Under the pieces are notes generated by a model that worked only from the letters and a program-made list of their open reading frames with translations, made no database searches and was not told where the DNA came from. A program made the position numbers and the translations under genes. Of a stretch of DNA of 64,000 nucleotides, positions 22,546 through 34,383 are shown piece after piece. Each line of letters starts with the position of its first letter. Within the stretch, counting starts at the first letter, position 1. Location of the stretch: NCBI GenBank assembly GCA_019671005.1, contig JAGYYJ010001464.1, positions 1-64,000 on the forward strand, in the 5' to 3' direction. The stretch comes from Hibiscus mutabilis. Its lineage: Eukaryota > Streptophyta > Magnoliopsida > Malvales > Malvaceae.

Positions 22546-25470
22546 TTACTCGAGCTCTTCCTGGCCTTCGGAAGGGCATTGGATGAGTTCTAAAATGTTC
22601 ACTACTTCTTCCATGTCTGGTCTATTTGATGGCACTTGAGATGCACATATTAGGCCAAGCTTTATAACCGGAATCGCTTCTTCTGCAGGGAAGTTGCTAC
22701 GAAGCCTCCCGTCGATGCATTCTTCCACCCTACCGTCTTCGAGCGCTCCCCTGATCAAGTCACACAGCACCACCACATCATCCTCCATGTATTCCACTGG
22801 CTTCTTCCCTGTTATCACCTCTAAGACCAATATACCATAGCCGTACACATCGGATTTCTCGGTTATTTTCACCGTCTTGCAAGCAAATTCGGGAGCCATG
22901 TAACCAAGTGCACTTTGGATTTTGCTACTTAAAACGCAACGGTCTAACATTGGCAACAGCCTTGCTAGGCCAAAATCTCCGACCTTGGCCTCACCGGAGC
23001 AATCTATAAGAATATTAGTTGATTTAAGGTTGTAGTGAATAACGTTCATACGATGCAAATAGGCCAGGCCCTTGGCCATCCCGAGAATTACGTTGAATCG
23101 CTGCCGCCATGATAGGCAACTTCTTCCAGGCTCATGGAGGTGCTTATACAAGCTCCCACCGGAAACGAATTCGTAAATGAGGAGCTGCAAGGAAGGAGTC
23201 CAGTAATATCCTTCAAGAGCTACAACATTATGGTGCCTAAACTTTCCGAGTTTTTTAACCTCCCTTTCGAATTCATCTCTAGACTTGATCAAACTCGAAA
23301 TTGTCAGCTTCTTGATGGCAACTGAACGTCCGTCACGAAGGATCGTTCGATAAACAACTCCGAACCCACCACGACCAAGCTCACAATCCTTGTTAAGCAA
23401 AGCATGAGCGCCAACAGCAAAGTCAGCATCCCCTGAAAACATTACAAGTTTGCCATAGTTCGGATCATTGTTGGGAGAACTATATTCTTCCCCTCCAAAT
23501 AAGGCGAGAGCAATGGGAGAACGTGACATAGAAGATCGGACATGGATATTGAGGACAGTAATAGCTACTACACCGATGACAATGAATGCCGCTGCACCAA
23601 TGGCAATGAGGGCAGAGATGCTGAGCACAATTTTCTTTCGATGGTGATTCGGAGAGGAGCCACTGATGGAGTCCGAGGAGTTAGGGTTGAGGACAATGGG
23701 CTTATTATGGACTGCAGGGCAAGAGCGATTGACAACCGAACCACACAGCGATGGATTTCCAGAGACGGATGAAGTAGGAATGGTGTTGAAGAAGCCCCCA
23801 ACCGGAAGTTCACCACGAAGGTGGTTGTGAGAGATATTAAAGAACATGAGTTGAGAAAGATTAGCCAACTCTTTCGGCAAGCTTCCGCCAAGGTCATTCA
23901 ACGACAAGTCCACATACTCAAGGTTGCTCAAGTTTGAAATGGCAGGAGGGATCGAGCCAGATAGGTTGTTCCGGGATAGATTCCTGTAACATTGCAATCG
24001 AAACCAGAACAAAATCATTAAAAGAACTCGAATCTACATAGCTAGAAACGAACAAATAGAAGAGCAAGGAAGAACTTACAAAACTGTTAGTGATGAACAA
24101 TTCACAATCTGAGTTGGAATTTTCCCAGAAAGAAAGTTCCTCTGCAATCTGAGTTCCTTGAGTGACACTGCACCCCCAATTTCAGAAGGAATGCTTCCAT
24201 TCAACATATTGTAACTCAAATCAATTACTTGTGTGGTCTTCAATTCACCTATACTGCCTGGAATTAAACCAAAAAGATGGTTCCTGGAAATATTAAACAA
24301 GACCAAGCTTCTAAGAACCCCGATGTTCGATGGGATTTCACCATATAAATCATTCGAAGAAAGATCCAGAACCTGAAGGCTCCCCATATGTTTATCCCCT
24401 GAAATCCATGATGGAACATTACCAGTTAACAGGTTATGGCTAACATCAATAGCCAAAAGGCTATAAAAATTGGCCATTGACTCAGGCAATGCACCGGTGA
24501 ACCGGTTCATCGAAAGATTCAATTCCCTCAGCAACTGCAGTTTTCCTAGAGAAAATGGAATTCCGCCATAGAAATTATTTGCAGAAAGATCCAAACTCTC
24601 AAGGCTTGTCAATTCTCCAATCCAATCCGGGGCTTGTCCCCTCAAGGAGTTTCCTCGTAAACTGATTGAACTACAAGAGCCAAGCCTCCTCATTGAATCA
24701 GGAAGGGTACCATATAGATAATTATAACTAAAATCAACCGATTTCAAATGTGAACAGCTTCCAATATCACCAGGAATCCTCCCAGAGAATCCGTTGTTTG
24801 CGAAATCTGTCAGTCTCAAATCATACAAACTCCCAATCCCTTCAGGAATCTCTCCTTCCATCAAATTACTAGACACATCAAGCAATTGAAGGCTCCTCAA
24901 GGACCAAATCCTCGATGGCAACGGCCCCGAAATTCGATTAAACGAAAAGTTAGCCTCCACGAGCGACGAACATGAGCTCAAAGAACCAGGAAACAGCCCC
25001 GTAAGTAGGTTTCTCGCAAAAGAAACCGACTTCAGAGACCGACATTGTGCAAAGAACTCATCAGGGACCGATCCCGACAAGCTGTTTCCACTCAAATCAA
25101 TAACCCGCAAGCTTCCGATGCGGGAAAGGTCGGAATTTATGGTGCCCGTGAGGTTGTTTCTTGAAAGTGACACAACTTGAAGGAACTGTAACCGCAACAA
25201 GCCACGACCAATGTGGCCGGAAAGAGATAAGCCGTCGAGGTGGAGCTCCGTGACCCGGTAAGTTGTTGGGTCACATTTAACGCCCATCCAGTTGCAGGGA
25301 TCATTGTCGTCGGAACTCCAAGATTGGAGCTTTGCATTTGGGTCCTTGAGCCCTGCTTTGAAGAAGATTAACCCCAGAACGTCGTCGTTGAAAGTTGGCT
25401 GTTGAGAGTTCACCGCAACAGAAACCAAAACAAGAAAAACTAAAACCTTTAAAACCATTTTCTTCCCCAT
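22546..25470 (-). CDS. PXC2: LRR receptor-like kinase of the PXC2/IRK group, intact, atypical kinase
   Basis: Two exons, 25470-24080 and 23983-22546, with a 96-bp GT..AG intron interrupting the LRR array after SSLTVL. The product is 942 aa. Residues 1-22 are a signal peptide (VLKVLVFLVLVSVAVNS). An LRR N-cap with CNWMGVKCD and about 20 LRRs follow. A transmembrane segment lies near residues 582-605. Then come the linker motif DPNYGKLVMFSGDADF and the kinase domain. The Gly loop (GRGGFGVVYR), the VAIKK lysine and GDFGLARL are kept. The catalytic loop reads HYNLKSTN instead of HRDLKxxN, so the proton-acceptor Asp is missing, as it is in the IRK/PXC2 group generally. These plasma-membrane receptors act in vascular and root cell-division control in Arabidopsis. 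PXC2 versus IRK is my best guess from FGGEEYSSPNNDPNY. Confidence 0.9.
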
Positions 25471-26450
25471 TCAACTCAATTAGAATGAAAAAAAAAAAAC
25501 AAAGAAATACTAAGCCTCCATGGTATACAAAACAAAAACCGGTTTCTTGGGTGTGTTTTTTTTTCTTCTGTTTTAGTTTGAGTTTAAGGTAAGAAAAAGA
25601 AGTTTCAGAAACACCAAAGCGAAAACCGGTGAGTAGAACTGGAGATTGGTTCAAACTTTGAGAAAAGAAGAAGGAAAGAGACAAACACAGTGGGAGGGGT
25701 GAGACGAAAAGGTGAAGAAATAAAAGAGGTGGGGAGTGAAATGAAAAGGAAGGAATAGCAATTAATGATGGAAATAAATGTTGATTGTGGTTGGTGTGAA
25801 CTGTAACTGTGACTGTTGTTGGTTTAGTAACTGTAACTTGTTTTTTTATAATATTTTAGATTTTTTTTTGGATAAAGTATCAAAATTTGTAAAAATTATA
25901 AAAAAATAATCTGAAATATTATATAAAAGTATAATATTCTAGATTTTTGGACAAATTTCAAATCTTATAGTTTTTTACCGCACCCAAACTCACCATGGTT
26001 GATCACTTCATTGTTTAAGTTTTCATCTCTTAAAATTTAGATATTCCTTCTTTTAGCGCTGATAAAAAATGAATATTGAATTCTAATATACTTTAGATTT
26101 TTTAATTGATTTATTATTTAATATATTCTCCAAAAAAATTTATAAATACAATTATAACCATGACAATTGTCTCTCACGGTATATTTAAAATTTTAAAAAG
26201 TAGATCTTAGTAATGTTGACATTGTTACTGCTATAACATATAGAACGATATAACTTTAAACATACTTAAGCGCATAATATTTTTTTAATTTATGAGTAAA
26301 GAAGAATTTGGATAGCTTAAATAGCGTATAACAAATTAAAAAATAAATAAACTTAATGTCGTCACCATTTAAGTAGTGTTTATGAAAAAATACTGATAAT
26401 ATATACGATAATAGTTTCATTAAATTAGTTAATGTATTATTTGTCAATAA
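25471..26450 (-). promoter_or_regulatory. Upstream region of the LRR kinase gene
   Basis: Non-coding; the first ~250 bp are probably 5' leader and core promoter. A dispersed repeat related to 20340-20580 occupies about 25845-25990. Beyond it the DNA is plain AT-rich. Confidence 0.4.
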
Positions 26451-26460
26451 TCTTTAGAGT

Positions 26461-26648
26461 AGGTGGTTAAAAATTTTTAGTTGACATCTTCTTTTTTTCT
26501 TCAAGGTTGGGCTTTAATACCCATTAGGAGTAAATTTATTCTCCCTTTCCCTCCCACCCCTACGTAGGAATTGTTTAAGAAAAAATAAATTAACAACTCC
26601 TATCGAGGGGAGAGGGAAAAATGTCAAGTGATAACTTTTAACCAAATG
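26461..26648. mobile_element. Small inverted-repeat element, possibly Mutator-like
   Basis: Left arm TGGTTAAAAATTTTTAGTTG and right arm, read inward, TGGTTAAAAGTTATCACTTG; both continue through CCCT-rich blocks (CCCTCCCACCCC, TCCCTCTCCCC). A 9-bp flank, CTTTAGAGT (26452-26460) and CTTTAGAGA (26649-26657), matches 8 of 9. Non-coding, 188 bp. Confidence 0.45.
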
Positions 26649-26689
26649 CTTTAGAGAGGGTTGATTTTACAAAATTAATTTTGATTTAT

Positions 26690-26880
26690 TGTCTGTATAT
26701 TTTTTATACAAACCTGTCTACTTAAACTCTATAATATGAAATCTAAATCTATAACTCTAAAACCCAAAATCTTACACCCTAACTCATAAACTTTAAACTC
26801 TAAATTTTAACATTAAACTTTATATTCAAATCTCAAAACTTTAACCTCTAAATCAAAATTTAAATCCTAAATTAAATTAT
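26690..26880. repeat. Degenerate telomere-like array
   Basis: Repeated approximations of AAACCCTAAA (AAAACCCAAAATC, CACCCTAACTC, TTAACCTCTAAATC). It is similar in order to the interior of the telomere-like MITEs, but the ends are too diverged to define an element. Between here and 27195 nothing else is recognisable. Confidence 0.4.
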
Positions 26881-27195
26881 CTTATAAAAAATTTCGCATA
26901 AAATATTTTCTCTATGAAGTAATTTTAAGATTATTTATTTTATTAAAAAGTAATATTTTTTTACTAAATAGAGATGTGTTATATTTTTATACAAAGATTC
27001 AAACTCATATAACATGAGACAATACCAGTATACTTATTTATTAGACCAATTAATGAATCACATTAGAGATTAAACTATTATTACTTGATTTAGGGTTTTA
27101 TGTATCTTTGGTCAAACAAGGATCCTAAAATATTCTCTATGAAATAATTTTTTTCTTTTATTGAAAAACGTTAAATCATGATTTTTACTTTTTAA

Positions 27196-28855
27196 GGCTT
27201 AATAGTCACAAAGGTGCCCAACATATACTATTTTTTTTCAGTTTGGTGTCTAACGTTTTTTTTGGGCCACTTTTGGTGCATAACGTTTCATTTCGTAACT
27301 CAAATTGGGTTTTTCCGTAACGGATGTTAAAAAAATTTCGTTATCCGATAAAAACACGACACATGGCATATTATGGTATTTTCTTTAATTTTATTTTTCT
27401 AAAAATCAGAAAATCTTTAATTTTATAAAAAACCCAAAATCTTTAATTTCTCTAAAACCCCAAACCCAAACCCTAGATCACTAAATTCCTCCCCTCCCAC
27501 CACCGATTCAACCACCATAGGTCACTTTTGCCTTCGTCGCCCCCCCCACGACTAAAAGCCCCATGATTCCGTTGTCGAAAATCGACGAATGAACCGTCGA
27601 TTGCTTAGTCGACAAACATCTAAAAATGAAGAAAAAAAGAGATTGTCTGGGCTTCTAACCGATGGCTAGAGCGTGGGGAATGTTGAACGGTGAGGTACCC
27701 GATGCTTGGGTGGTGAACGGTGAACCGCCGACGTGTAGGGAATGCCGAACAGTGACAGAGATGTGATTTGAGGGTTTGTTTGAAAGAAGGCTTACTAGGC
27801 AAATAAGTGCCGAACCTATACCATTTTTTCCAGTTAGGTGCCCAAACTATTTTTTGGGCCAAATAGGTGCATAATGTTTCATTCCGTGACCCATTTAAGG
27901 TTCTCCGTTAATTCTCACCGTTAAAGGACTCGTGTCATCTCCTAAAAAATCCAAAATTATATTAAAAATAAATAAAATTAATAAAACAAAATAAAAATAA
28001 AAAATATATCCTAAAATTTTCAAATATTCCAAGAATAGTCCCCAAATCCGTAAACTCCTAAATCTGACCACTCCCGCCAGCGTTGGCCGCGTTGCTAGCG
28101 ACGGAATGAAGCGCCCTCCCCTCCCTTCGCCGAACAACCCACACGCCATTCATCGTCCATCCTTTCGCCGTTCGTTGCAAATCGTTCAAATGAACTATTC
28201 GACAATTTTGACATTTCGCATGGCAACAGTTGATTTTCGATGAGGGGTGGTGGGGGAAATAGTCGTGATGATCCAGCGACCGATGTGGTGGGTGACGACA
28301 TGACAATCGGTGGCAGAATCGACCCAAATTGAGATTTATGTTTTGGGGAGTTAGTTATTTTGGAATTTGGGGTTGTTTTGTGAAATTTGGAAAATTTAGA
28401 GATTTTCTGGAAATTAAGTAATTTTATTTATTTTTAATATAATTTAAGAATTTTTAGGAGATGACACATGTCCTTTATCGGTGGGAATTAACAGAGAACC
28501 TTAAATAGGTCACGAAATGAAACGTTAGGCATCTATTTGGCCTAAAAAATAGTTTGAGCACCTAATTGAAAAAAGAGCATAGTTTGGACACCTATTTGAT
28601 GGTTAAGCCTTGAAAGAAATTAAAACTTTGGATTTTTTAAGAAATATATAATTTTAAAGTAATTTCAAAAATAAATAAATAAAATAGGTCACATGTCATG
28701 TTATAATTGGTTAACGAAAACTTTTTAACACCCGTTGCTGAAAAAAATCCAATTTAAATTACAGAATGAAATGTTAGGCACTAAAATTGTCCGAAAAATG
28801 TTAGGTACCAAATAAAAAAAATGGTATAAGTTGAACAATTTTTAACTATTAAGTC
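27196..28855. mobile_element. Outer long-TIR element interrupted by a nested relative
   Basis: The left end is GGCTTAATAGTCACAAAGG and the right end read inward is GACTTAATAGTTAAAAATTG. Arms match over about 200 bp (ACGTTTCATTTCGTAA versus ACATTTCATTCTGTAA). The flanks do not give a clear 9-bp duplication. The interior at 27480-27780 is GC-richer and could be captured host DNA, but no frame is recognisable. It is split at 27788/28619 by the element listed next. Confidence 0.55.
27789..28609. mobile_element. Inner long-TIR Mutator-like element, 821 bp
   Basis: Flanked by a perfect 9-bp duplication TTGAAAGAA (27780-27788 and 28610-28618). Ends: GGCTTACTAGGCAAATAAG and, inward, GGCTTAACCATCAAATAGG. 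Arms of 190-260 bp share AACTATTTTTTGGGCC-like and AAGGTTCTC blocks. The centre (28075-28330) is GC-rich with overlapping open frames on the minus strand but no recognisable domain. It belongs to the same family as the element it sits in. Confidence 0.75.
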
Positions 28856-29450
28856 TTTAAATGCTGAAAAAAGAAAAAAGTAATACTATAATAATATATC
28901 TGCAATCATTCTTTGCAGTTGCAATCCAATTCAAATTTTACGTGGTTTTCAAGTCTGCTGTCTCTCCCCTTTCTACTCTTTATTTGGTTGGACTTTAGGA
29001 CTATGAGATAATTAACAGAGGGTAAAAATAAAATTTGTTCAATTTAGAATATTGAAAGGTTTGTTAATTTTGATAGAGCTAGGAAATAGGAATATATAAG
29101 AAGGTAAAATTGTGTAATTTTAAAATTAATAAAAATTTAATTTAAAATTTAAAACTGATAAATATTCAAACTAATATAAACTAAAATTGTTTTTTTTTTT
29201 CAAAAGGAGTCCGAAGAAAAACTCCTTTTATTTTGGCAATAACTCCATCTCTAGTTGAAAAAGTTGGACTGCATTTGAATTATTTTCTTTTTTTTTTCAA
29301 ACTTTTTTAAATCCCATCATTGCTATGTTGCAGTATAAAATTCCGATGTATAATATTGTCAGAGAAGTACTTTTAATTAAAATTTTAAAGTTTAAAATCA
29401 ATAAAAAAAAGTACATAAAAAGTTCACAAATCTTATTATTTGAAACTTCA
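28856..29450. other. AT-rich spacer
   Basis: No supported gene or clear repeat. Confidence 0.45.
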
Positions 29451-29451
29451 C

Positions 29452-30070
29452 CCATACTTGTTAGGCTTTTTTTTAATTTAACATTTTAAGTATCGTTTTT
29501 GTCCAAATTTATCAAAGAAAAAAATATCATTAAAAACGGAATTTTTCCATAAATATTGCACCAAGTTTTTTTTTCAATATATGGCACTAGTCATTTTATT
29601 TCCCAAATTATTGTAAAATCTACAGTAGATTTGAAGTCGAATTCAAAAGGGTCAAACTTTAAACAATAAATGGACTAAATTAAATAAAATATTAAAATCA
29701 GAATTAAGGGGGTCCGACTTTGAACAATAATTTGATAAATTTTAGCATTTTTTGTAAAATTATTGTTTAAAGTCGAACCCTCTTGGTTCCGACTTCAATA
29801 TTTTATTCAATTTAATCAATTTACTGTTTAAAGTTGTACCCTTTTAAAGCCGATTTCAAATCTACGGTGGATTTTGCAATAATTTAGGAAATAAAATGGC
29901 TGATGCCATATTTTGGTAAAAAAGCAGGTACAATATTTATGAAAAAATTCCATTAAAAACACGACATGCAACATATTTATATTAGATGTCCAAACTTGAA
30001 CCATACTTGTTAGGATTTTTTTTGTTTTAATTTAGTATTTCAAGTATATTTTTGTCTAAATTTATAAAAA
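29452..30070 (+). repeat. Pair of ~68-bp direct repeats flanking a fold-back element
   Basis: CCATACTTGTTAGG followed by T-rich sequence and TTTTTGTC(C/T)AAATTTAT occurs at 29452-29519 and at about 30001-30068. The repeats lie outside the 9-bp duplication of the fold-back between them, so they reflect a separate, older duplication. Confidence 0.6.
29538..29951. mobile_element. Fold-back Mutator-like element, 414 bp
   Basis: Flanked by a perfect 9-bp duplication ATTAAAAAC (29529-29537 and 29952-29960). Nearly the whole element is two arms of about 205 bp (GGAATTTTTCCATAAATATTG versus GGAATTTTTTCATAAATATTG inward). The loop is about 10 bp around 29744. A transcript would form one long hairpin. 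No coding capacity. Confidence 0.75.
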
Positions 30071-31350
30071 TAAAGCGATTACAAGATAATATTTGTTCAT
30101 ACTTTTTTTAACCCTTTAATAAGACACCTTACAAAACAAAGTTGATTAAACCCAATCTCCTCATATGAACATCATTCTCTTTTCTATTGAAATCACTCGT
30201 TAAATTCCTATTATTAACTTAAAATTGAAATAACTCAAATTATAAAACAAGTTACATTATAGAAATTGTGAGCCTAAATGTACTCAGGCATAACCTACTT
30301 TGGATTGAGGAGAATTATATAGGTGATTTAGGTAGCATAAAAGAAATGGAATTAAATTGGTTTTAAAACAGGAAGATTAAAATCCAATATAAAAATCACA
30401 ACTTTAGTGGGAACATCTGAGAAAGCGGTAAAAGTGTGAGGGAGAAATGTAGACAGCAAGACGACAACACCTGCCTTCCCCTTCTACTTTGTTCTTTTCT
30501 TTCCCAACAAACAAACAAACACTGCAGGGTTGGGTTTACTTTCTCACTTTCACCGGAATTTCTCGGCTAACCCACCGGAGGCGACCCCATAGCATCATCA
30601 CATTTATTTTTCTTTTTTTCCGTATGTTGGGATTTTTACTCGTGTTGGAATAAATATTTTATAATCCGTAGTGGATTTATTTTTATTTCGTGAAATAGAT
30701 ATAGTTTTAATATATTTCTTTTTTTGTAAGCGCTTCGTTATTAATATTATTTTACTTAAAGTTATTTTTATCTCGTAAGTTAGGTAAAAATGAAAAACGT
30801 AGGGTTTCTTTCTTGATCTCGGAATGCTTCGAACAAACCCAACCTTTTAGATTTCTTCTTCGTTTGACTTTGGAGATTCCTTTAAATCATATATCATAAA
30901 AGGGAATTAGGAGAGAAATAGAATTAGCATTTAGATGAGGATTAATTAGGTGACATGTGAGTGGCGTAAATGGCGCGGAATCTCAATCTTTGTACTCAAC
31001 TTTCAACACAAGGATTCAGAGTCAAAGATGGGCTGCAGGATGAGAATTAATGTTTCACAATACACGTTGTGCTTACCCTAAAACTATGCTTTTTTGTTTC
31101 TATTATTATTCGACTGACCAAACATATTTGGTCGGTTGTTCAAGTTGCTTGTACACATTTAAAAATATATTGAACAAAATAGGACAATGGGAAGACCATT
31201 CAAGAAATCTTCTGAATAAGATTGCTTAAGCCAAACACATTATATCCGGACTAAATTATGTACTGTTCCTTCAATTTTCTTTCAGGAAGGCAGATACAAA
31301 TACTATAGGACAGCAAATTAACCATAATATGAACTTGACTAAAAAATATT
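30071..31350. other. Intergenic DNA
   Basis: A slightly GC-richer patch at 30510-30600 resembles gene leader sequence, but no ORF follows. I see nothing else definable. Confidence 0.4.
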
Positions 31351-31354
31351 CACC

Positions 31355-32620
31355 CTAAACTTGACTCCTCTTCGGCATTTTCTTTGATACACCATCTGTG
31401 AAGTCGTTCATCTGGTAGTAATATGGGCCTATTTCGACCAACCATTCCGGTTTCAGCTCGGTTACATTTCTCACATATTCCTTAGTGGTAAGAACAAGTT
31501 CATGGTATACCACCCATCTCTGGGGCTCCGTTGCCATGCTTGAGCTTGGATGCATATAGGCAGTCTGTGGACACTTCATAGTCCGATAAGAACCGTATTT
31601 CTGCAACCTAGCGGACTGAGGGAAAAATCCAGATGTAATGCACTTGTTCACGGCCTCTAAATCATTAGCATTGCATGTTAGTTCATTTAGCAAATCATGA
31701 ACTCCAAGACTCTTCAAAGAAAGAACAACACTGGCAAGGTTAGTTCGCATTATATCTGGTGTGGTATTGTCAACAAAATTTATGTAATTGTATTCAGTGT
31801 ACAGTTGAAAACACCTACCTGGACCTGTTCGTCCAGACCGACCAGTACGTTGCTTGGCTGAAGCTTTAGAGATAGGAGTTAACTGCAACGACTCCATCCC
31901 AGTCCTCGGACTATAAGATTTCATCTTGCAGAATCCTGGATCAATGACATACTTAATGCCATCAATGGTTAACGATGCTTCTGCAATATTTGTTGCTAGG
32001 ACTATCTTGCGTGCACCAACAGAAGTAGGATTAAATATTTTGGCTTGAAGCTCTGTAGGAAGATTCACAAATATAGGGCAGATAATAAGTTCTGCAATTT
32101 TTGTCCCAAAACCTCTTACCCTATGCTTCGAAGTAACAATTGCAGCATCCAAGTAATCAACTTCTGGTGCTTTTGTCTAGTGTATCTCAACAGGGTAGTC
32201 TCCCAGGAATTCTGAAAATTGGAGCAGTCAAAAAAATCACTAAACTTTGAAATAAGTAATTTGATATCTTTTCTAAACCTCCCAATATCCTTCACCAATA
32301 CGAAAAGAATATCAGTTGACACTGTTCTTTCATAAGCCTCATCCTCCATTATCACATTGTAGCTAGCAAGATCAGGTTCACCGAGCAATTCCCGCAACAA
32401 CGCACCATCTGTCATACATTTCAATAGTCTTTCCTGAAGTGTAATCTTCAAAACGAATAGAACAACCATTTCTTGAGAAACTCGAGCAGAAACACTCATA
32501 GCAACTCGCCTAGGCTGTGTACAACCATCCTTCCCACATTTTGTGCAACCAGCTTCACGAAGATATTTCGGTATCTGTGTGGTCTTCCCTGAATTAGTGG
32601 TGTATGGTATATTCCGAAAA
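31355..32620 (-). pseudogene. DEAH-box RNA helicase (PRP2/DEAH1-like) pseudogene, intronless
   Basis: The minus strand reads [14 protein letters not shown], then TQPRRV and [11 protein letters not shown] (motif Ia), [19 protein letters not shown] (DEAH box changed to DEAY), KIAELIICPIFVNLPTELQ, LATNIAEASLTIDGIKYV and QRTGRSGRTGPGRC (motif VI). It then jumps from SLGVHDLLNE to NDLEAVNKCITSGFFPQSAR, skipping the winged-helix and ratchet region, and ends VSKKMPKRSQV. These helicases remodel the spliceosome before the first splicing step. The N-terminus is missing, frames shift near 32140 and 32500, and the block between the DEAH box and motif IV is collapsed. Absence of introns fits a retrocopy, though no poly(A) tract or duplication was found. 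Confidence 0.85.
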
Positions 32621-33182
32621 TGTTAGGTTGAAGATATAGAGAGAACCGAGAATTAGAGGTTGCAGTGACGGAGTCCAAATTTTTATATAGTGGGGTCATA
32701 CTAGAGTATGAGATTTGAAAATTTTCTATAATACTATAATAAGTATTGTTGACTTCATATTCCAAAAAATTAAGTGGAGTTAATTCTTATATTTTCTATG
32801 AAAAATTTTAATTTTTTATATTTTATAATGGATTTGAAAGACATTTTAGCTAAATTAGTGAGGTCATTTACACCTTAAAGTTTCTTAAACCATGGGTGCC
32901 GGGTGGGAATAGAACTTATTCAAAACCCACTTTAGTAGTGATATGGCCACTTACTCTATAAAATAAGTTTAAGAATAAATTATGATTATTTATATATAAA
33001 TAAACATAAAATGATACCATATTAGCGTTGATAGTTCGTAAAACTGGTCAAAATTTATATTCATACAATTATATAATATCAAAACTTATGTATAAACCAC
33101 AAAATTTGAAGGGGAAAGTAAGTAAAGATATATATATTCTCGAGGTATGGAGGGTGTGATTTTGAGTTGGCTAATATTCTCT
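32621..33182. other. AT-rich spacer between two pseudogenes
   Basis: No gene or repeat was recognised. Confidence 0.4.
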
Positions 33183-34383
33183 TTAAGTAATCATAAAAGA
33201 TGGGAATTTCACGTCAAATGGGAAAAATACGATGCCAAAAATGGACCAAAGTGAGAGAAACTCACATATCATAACAACAAAGAGGACCAAGATCGCCGAG
33301 GAGATGCCGGAAAGATCGACAATCGATTCACCGGTATGCCTCGAATTCACCACTTCGAACAACGATCCCACGAGTTTCTGATACGGGCTAAGACCATCCA
33401 AGCCTTCTGAATTCCATTCCATCGAGCAGAACAGAACAAACTGAACCAAAACGAACCCAAAAACAGTGGCTGCAAGAAGAGAACACCGAACGCCAGACAA
33501 CAAATGACCATAACCCATCTCCTTGTAATTCTTAAGGATGTAATTAAACTCCACCTTTGTCATTCTCTCCAAAACCCATATCGAGGCTCGTAAGCAAGCC
33601 GGGTAAAGGGTGTTGCCGAGAAGAACTTGTGGGATCAGCATCAGCAGAAGACCCGAATTCTTCTTGAACACGATCATGTTCTCGTTCGTCGGAACGAATC
33701 CGCAGTTTGAAAAAGTGGAAACGATGGTGAAGATAGAAAATGTTTGTATCTTGATGTCTTTGGCCTTCAGTATTTTCCTTGCGTTCGGAACCATACTTAC
33801 ATACATGGAAACCAGACTGGAACCGACTACATGGACTACTAAAAGATATCCTAACACCACATACCCTAAGTACCTCGTAGCTTTGTATTTCAGACTCTTT
33901 GTATTGGACGACGAGATTATGTCACTTTCTAAGTCCGTCCTAGGTTTCTCATGGGTAATAATATCCGACCTATTTCATGGCTAATGGAATCACGTGTTTT
34001 GAACCTGGACCTTGCCAACTGAAGTCCAAGCATGGAAGTAAAGACCTCCCCACCTACCAGCATCAAAACAGTCATAATCATAAGTTGGGTATTGGAGAAA
34101 ACCTCCATTTCGACGGTCAACATGCTCGAAACCGTTGCAGCGGACACAGAAGTGAAGAAACATCGATGTTCTTGGGCCTAAACGAGTCGGTTCTTGGCTT
34201 CGACATACTCAGTGCGCCAAAGCCAATCAAAGACAAGACAATGAAATAAGAAAGCTGAACCCAGAAGGGGTTGGCTTTGAAGACCAAGAAATGGAAACGG
34301 GATCCGTTGAAGCATATTGGTTTGGAGTGTGAATTGGTACAAGGATGCTCTAATTTTCTACTGAAACAGATAATGCTACTCAT
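33183..34383 (-). pseudogene. HKT1: HKT1-type sodium transporter, exon-1-only pseudogene
   Basis: The start at 34383 gives MSSIICFSRKLEHPCTNS, then a membrane segment (FWVQLSYFIVLSLIGFGAL), [12 protein letters not shown], and after a frameshift [17 protein letters not shown], whose Ser is the first filter residue of class I Na+-selective HKTs. [18 protein letters not shown] follows. A second frameshift near 33930 leads to the second pore unit (TFSNCGFVPTNENMIVF) and a third (VVNSRHTGESIVDLSGIS). The homology ends at LVLFVVMI, exactly where exon 1 of HKT genes normally stops; a GTGAG donor is present. Exons 2 and 3, encoding the fourth pore unit, are not in the adjacent DNA. HKT1 removes Na+ from xylem sap. 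This copy is not functional. Confidence 0.88.

Noticed and set aside
25395..25684. Open frames overlapping the LRR kinase start on both strands
   Set aside because: Shadows of exon 1 and its leader; the minus-strand frame from 25470 has the signal peptide and LRRs.
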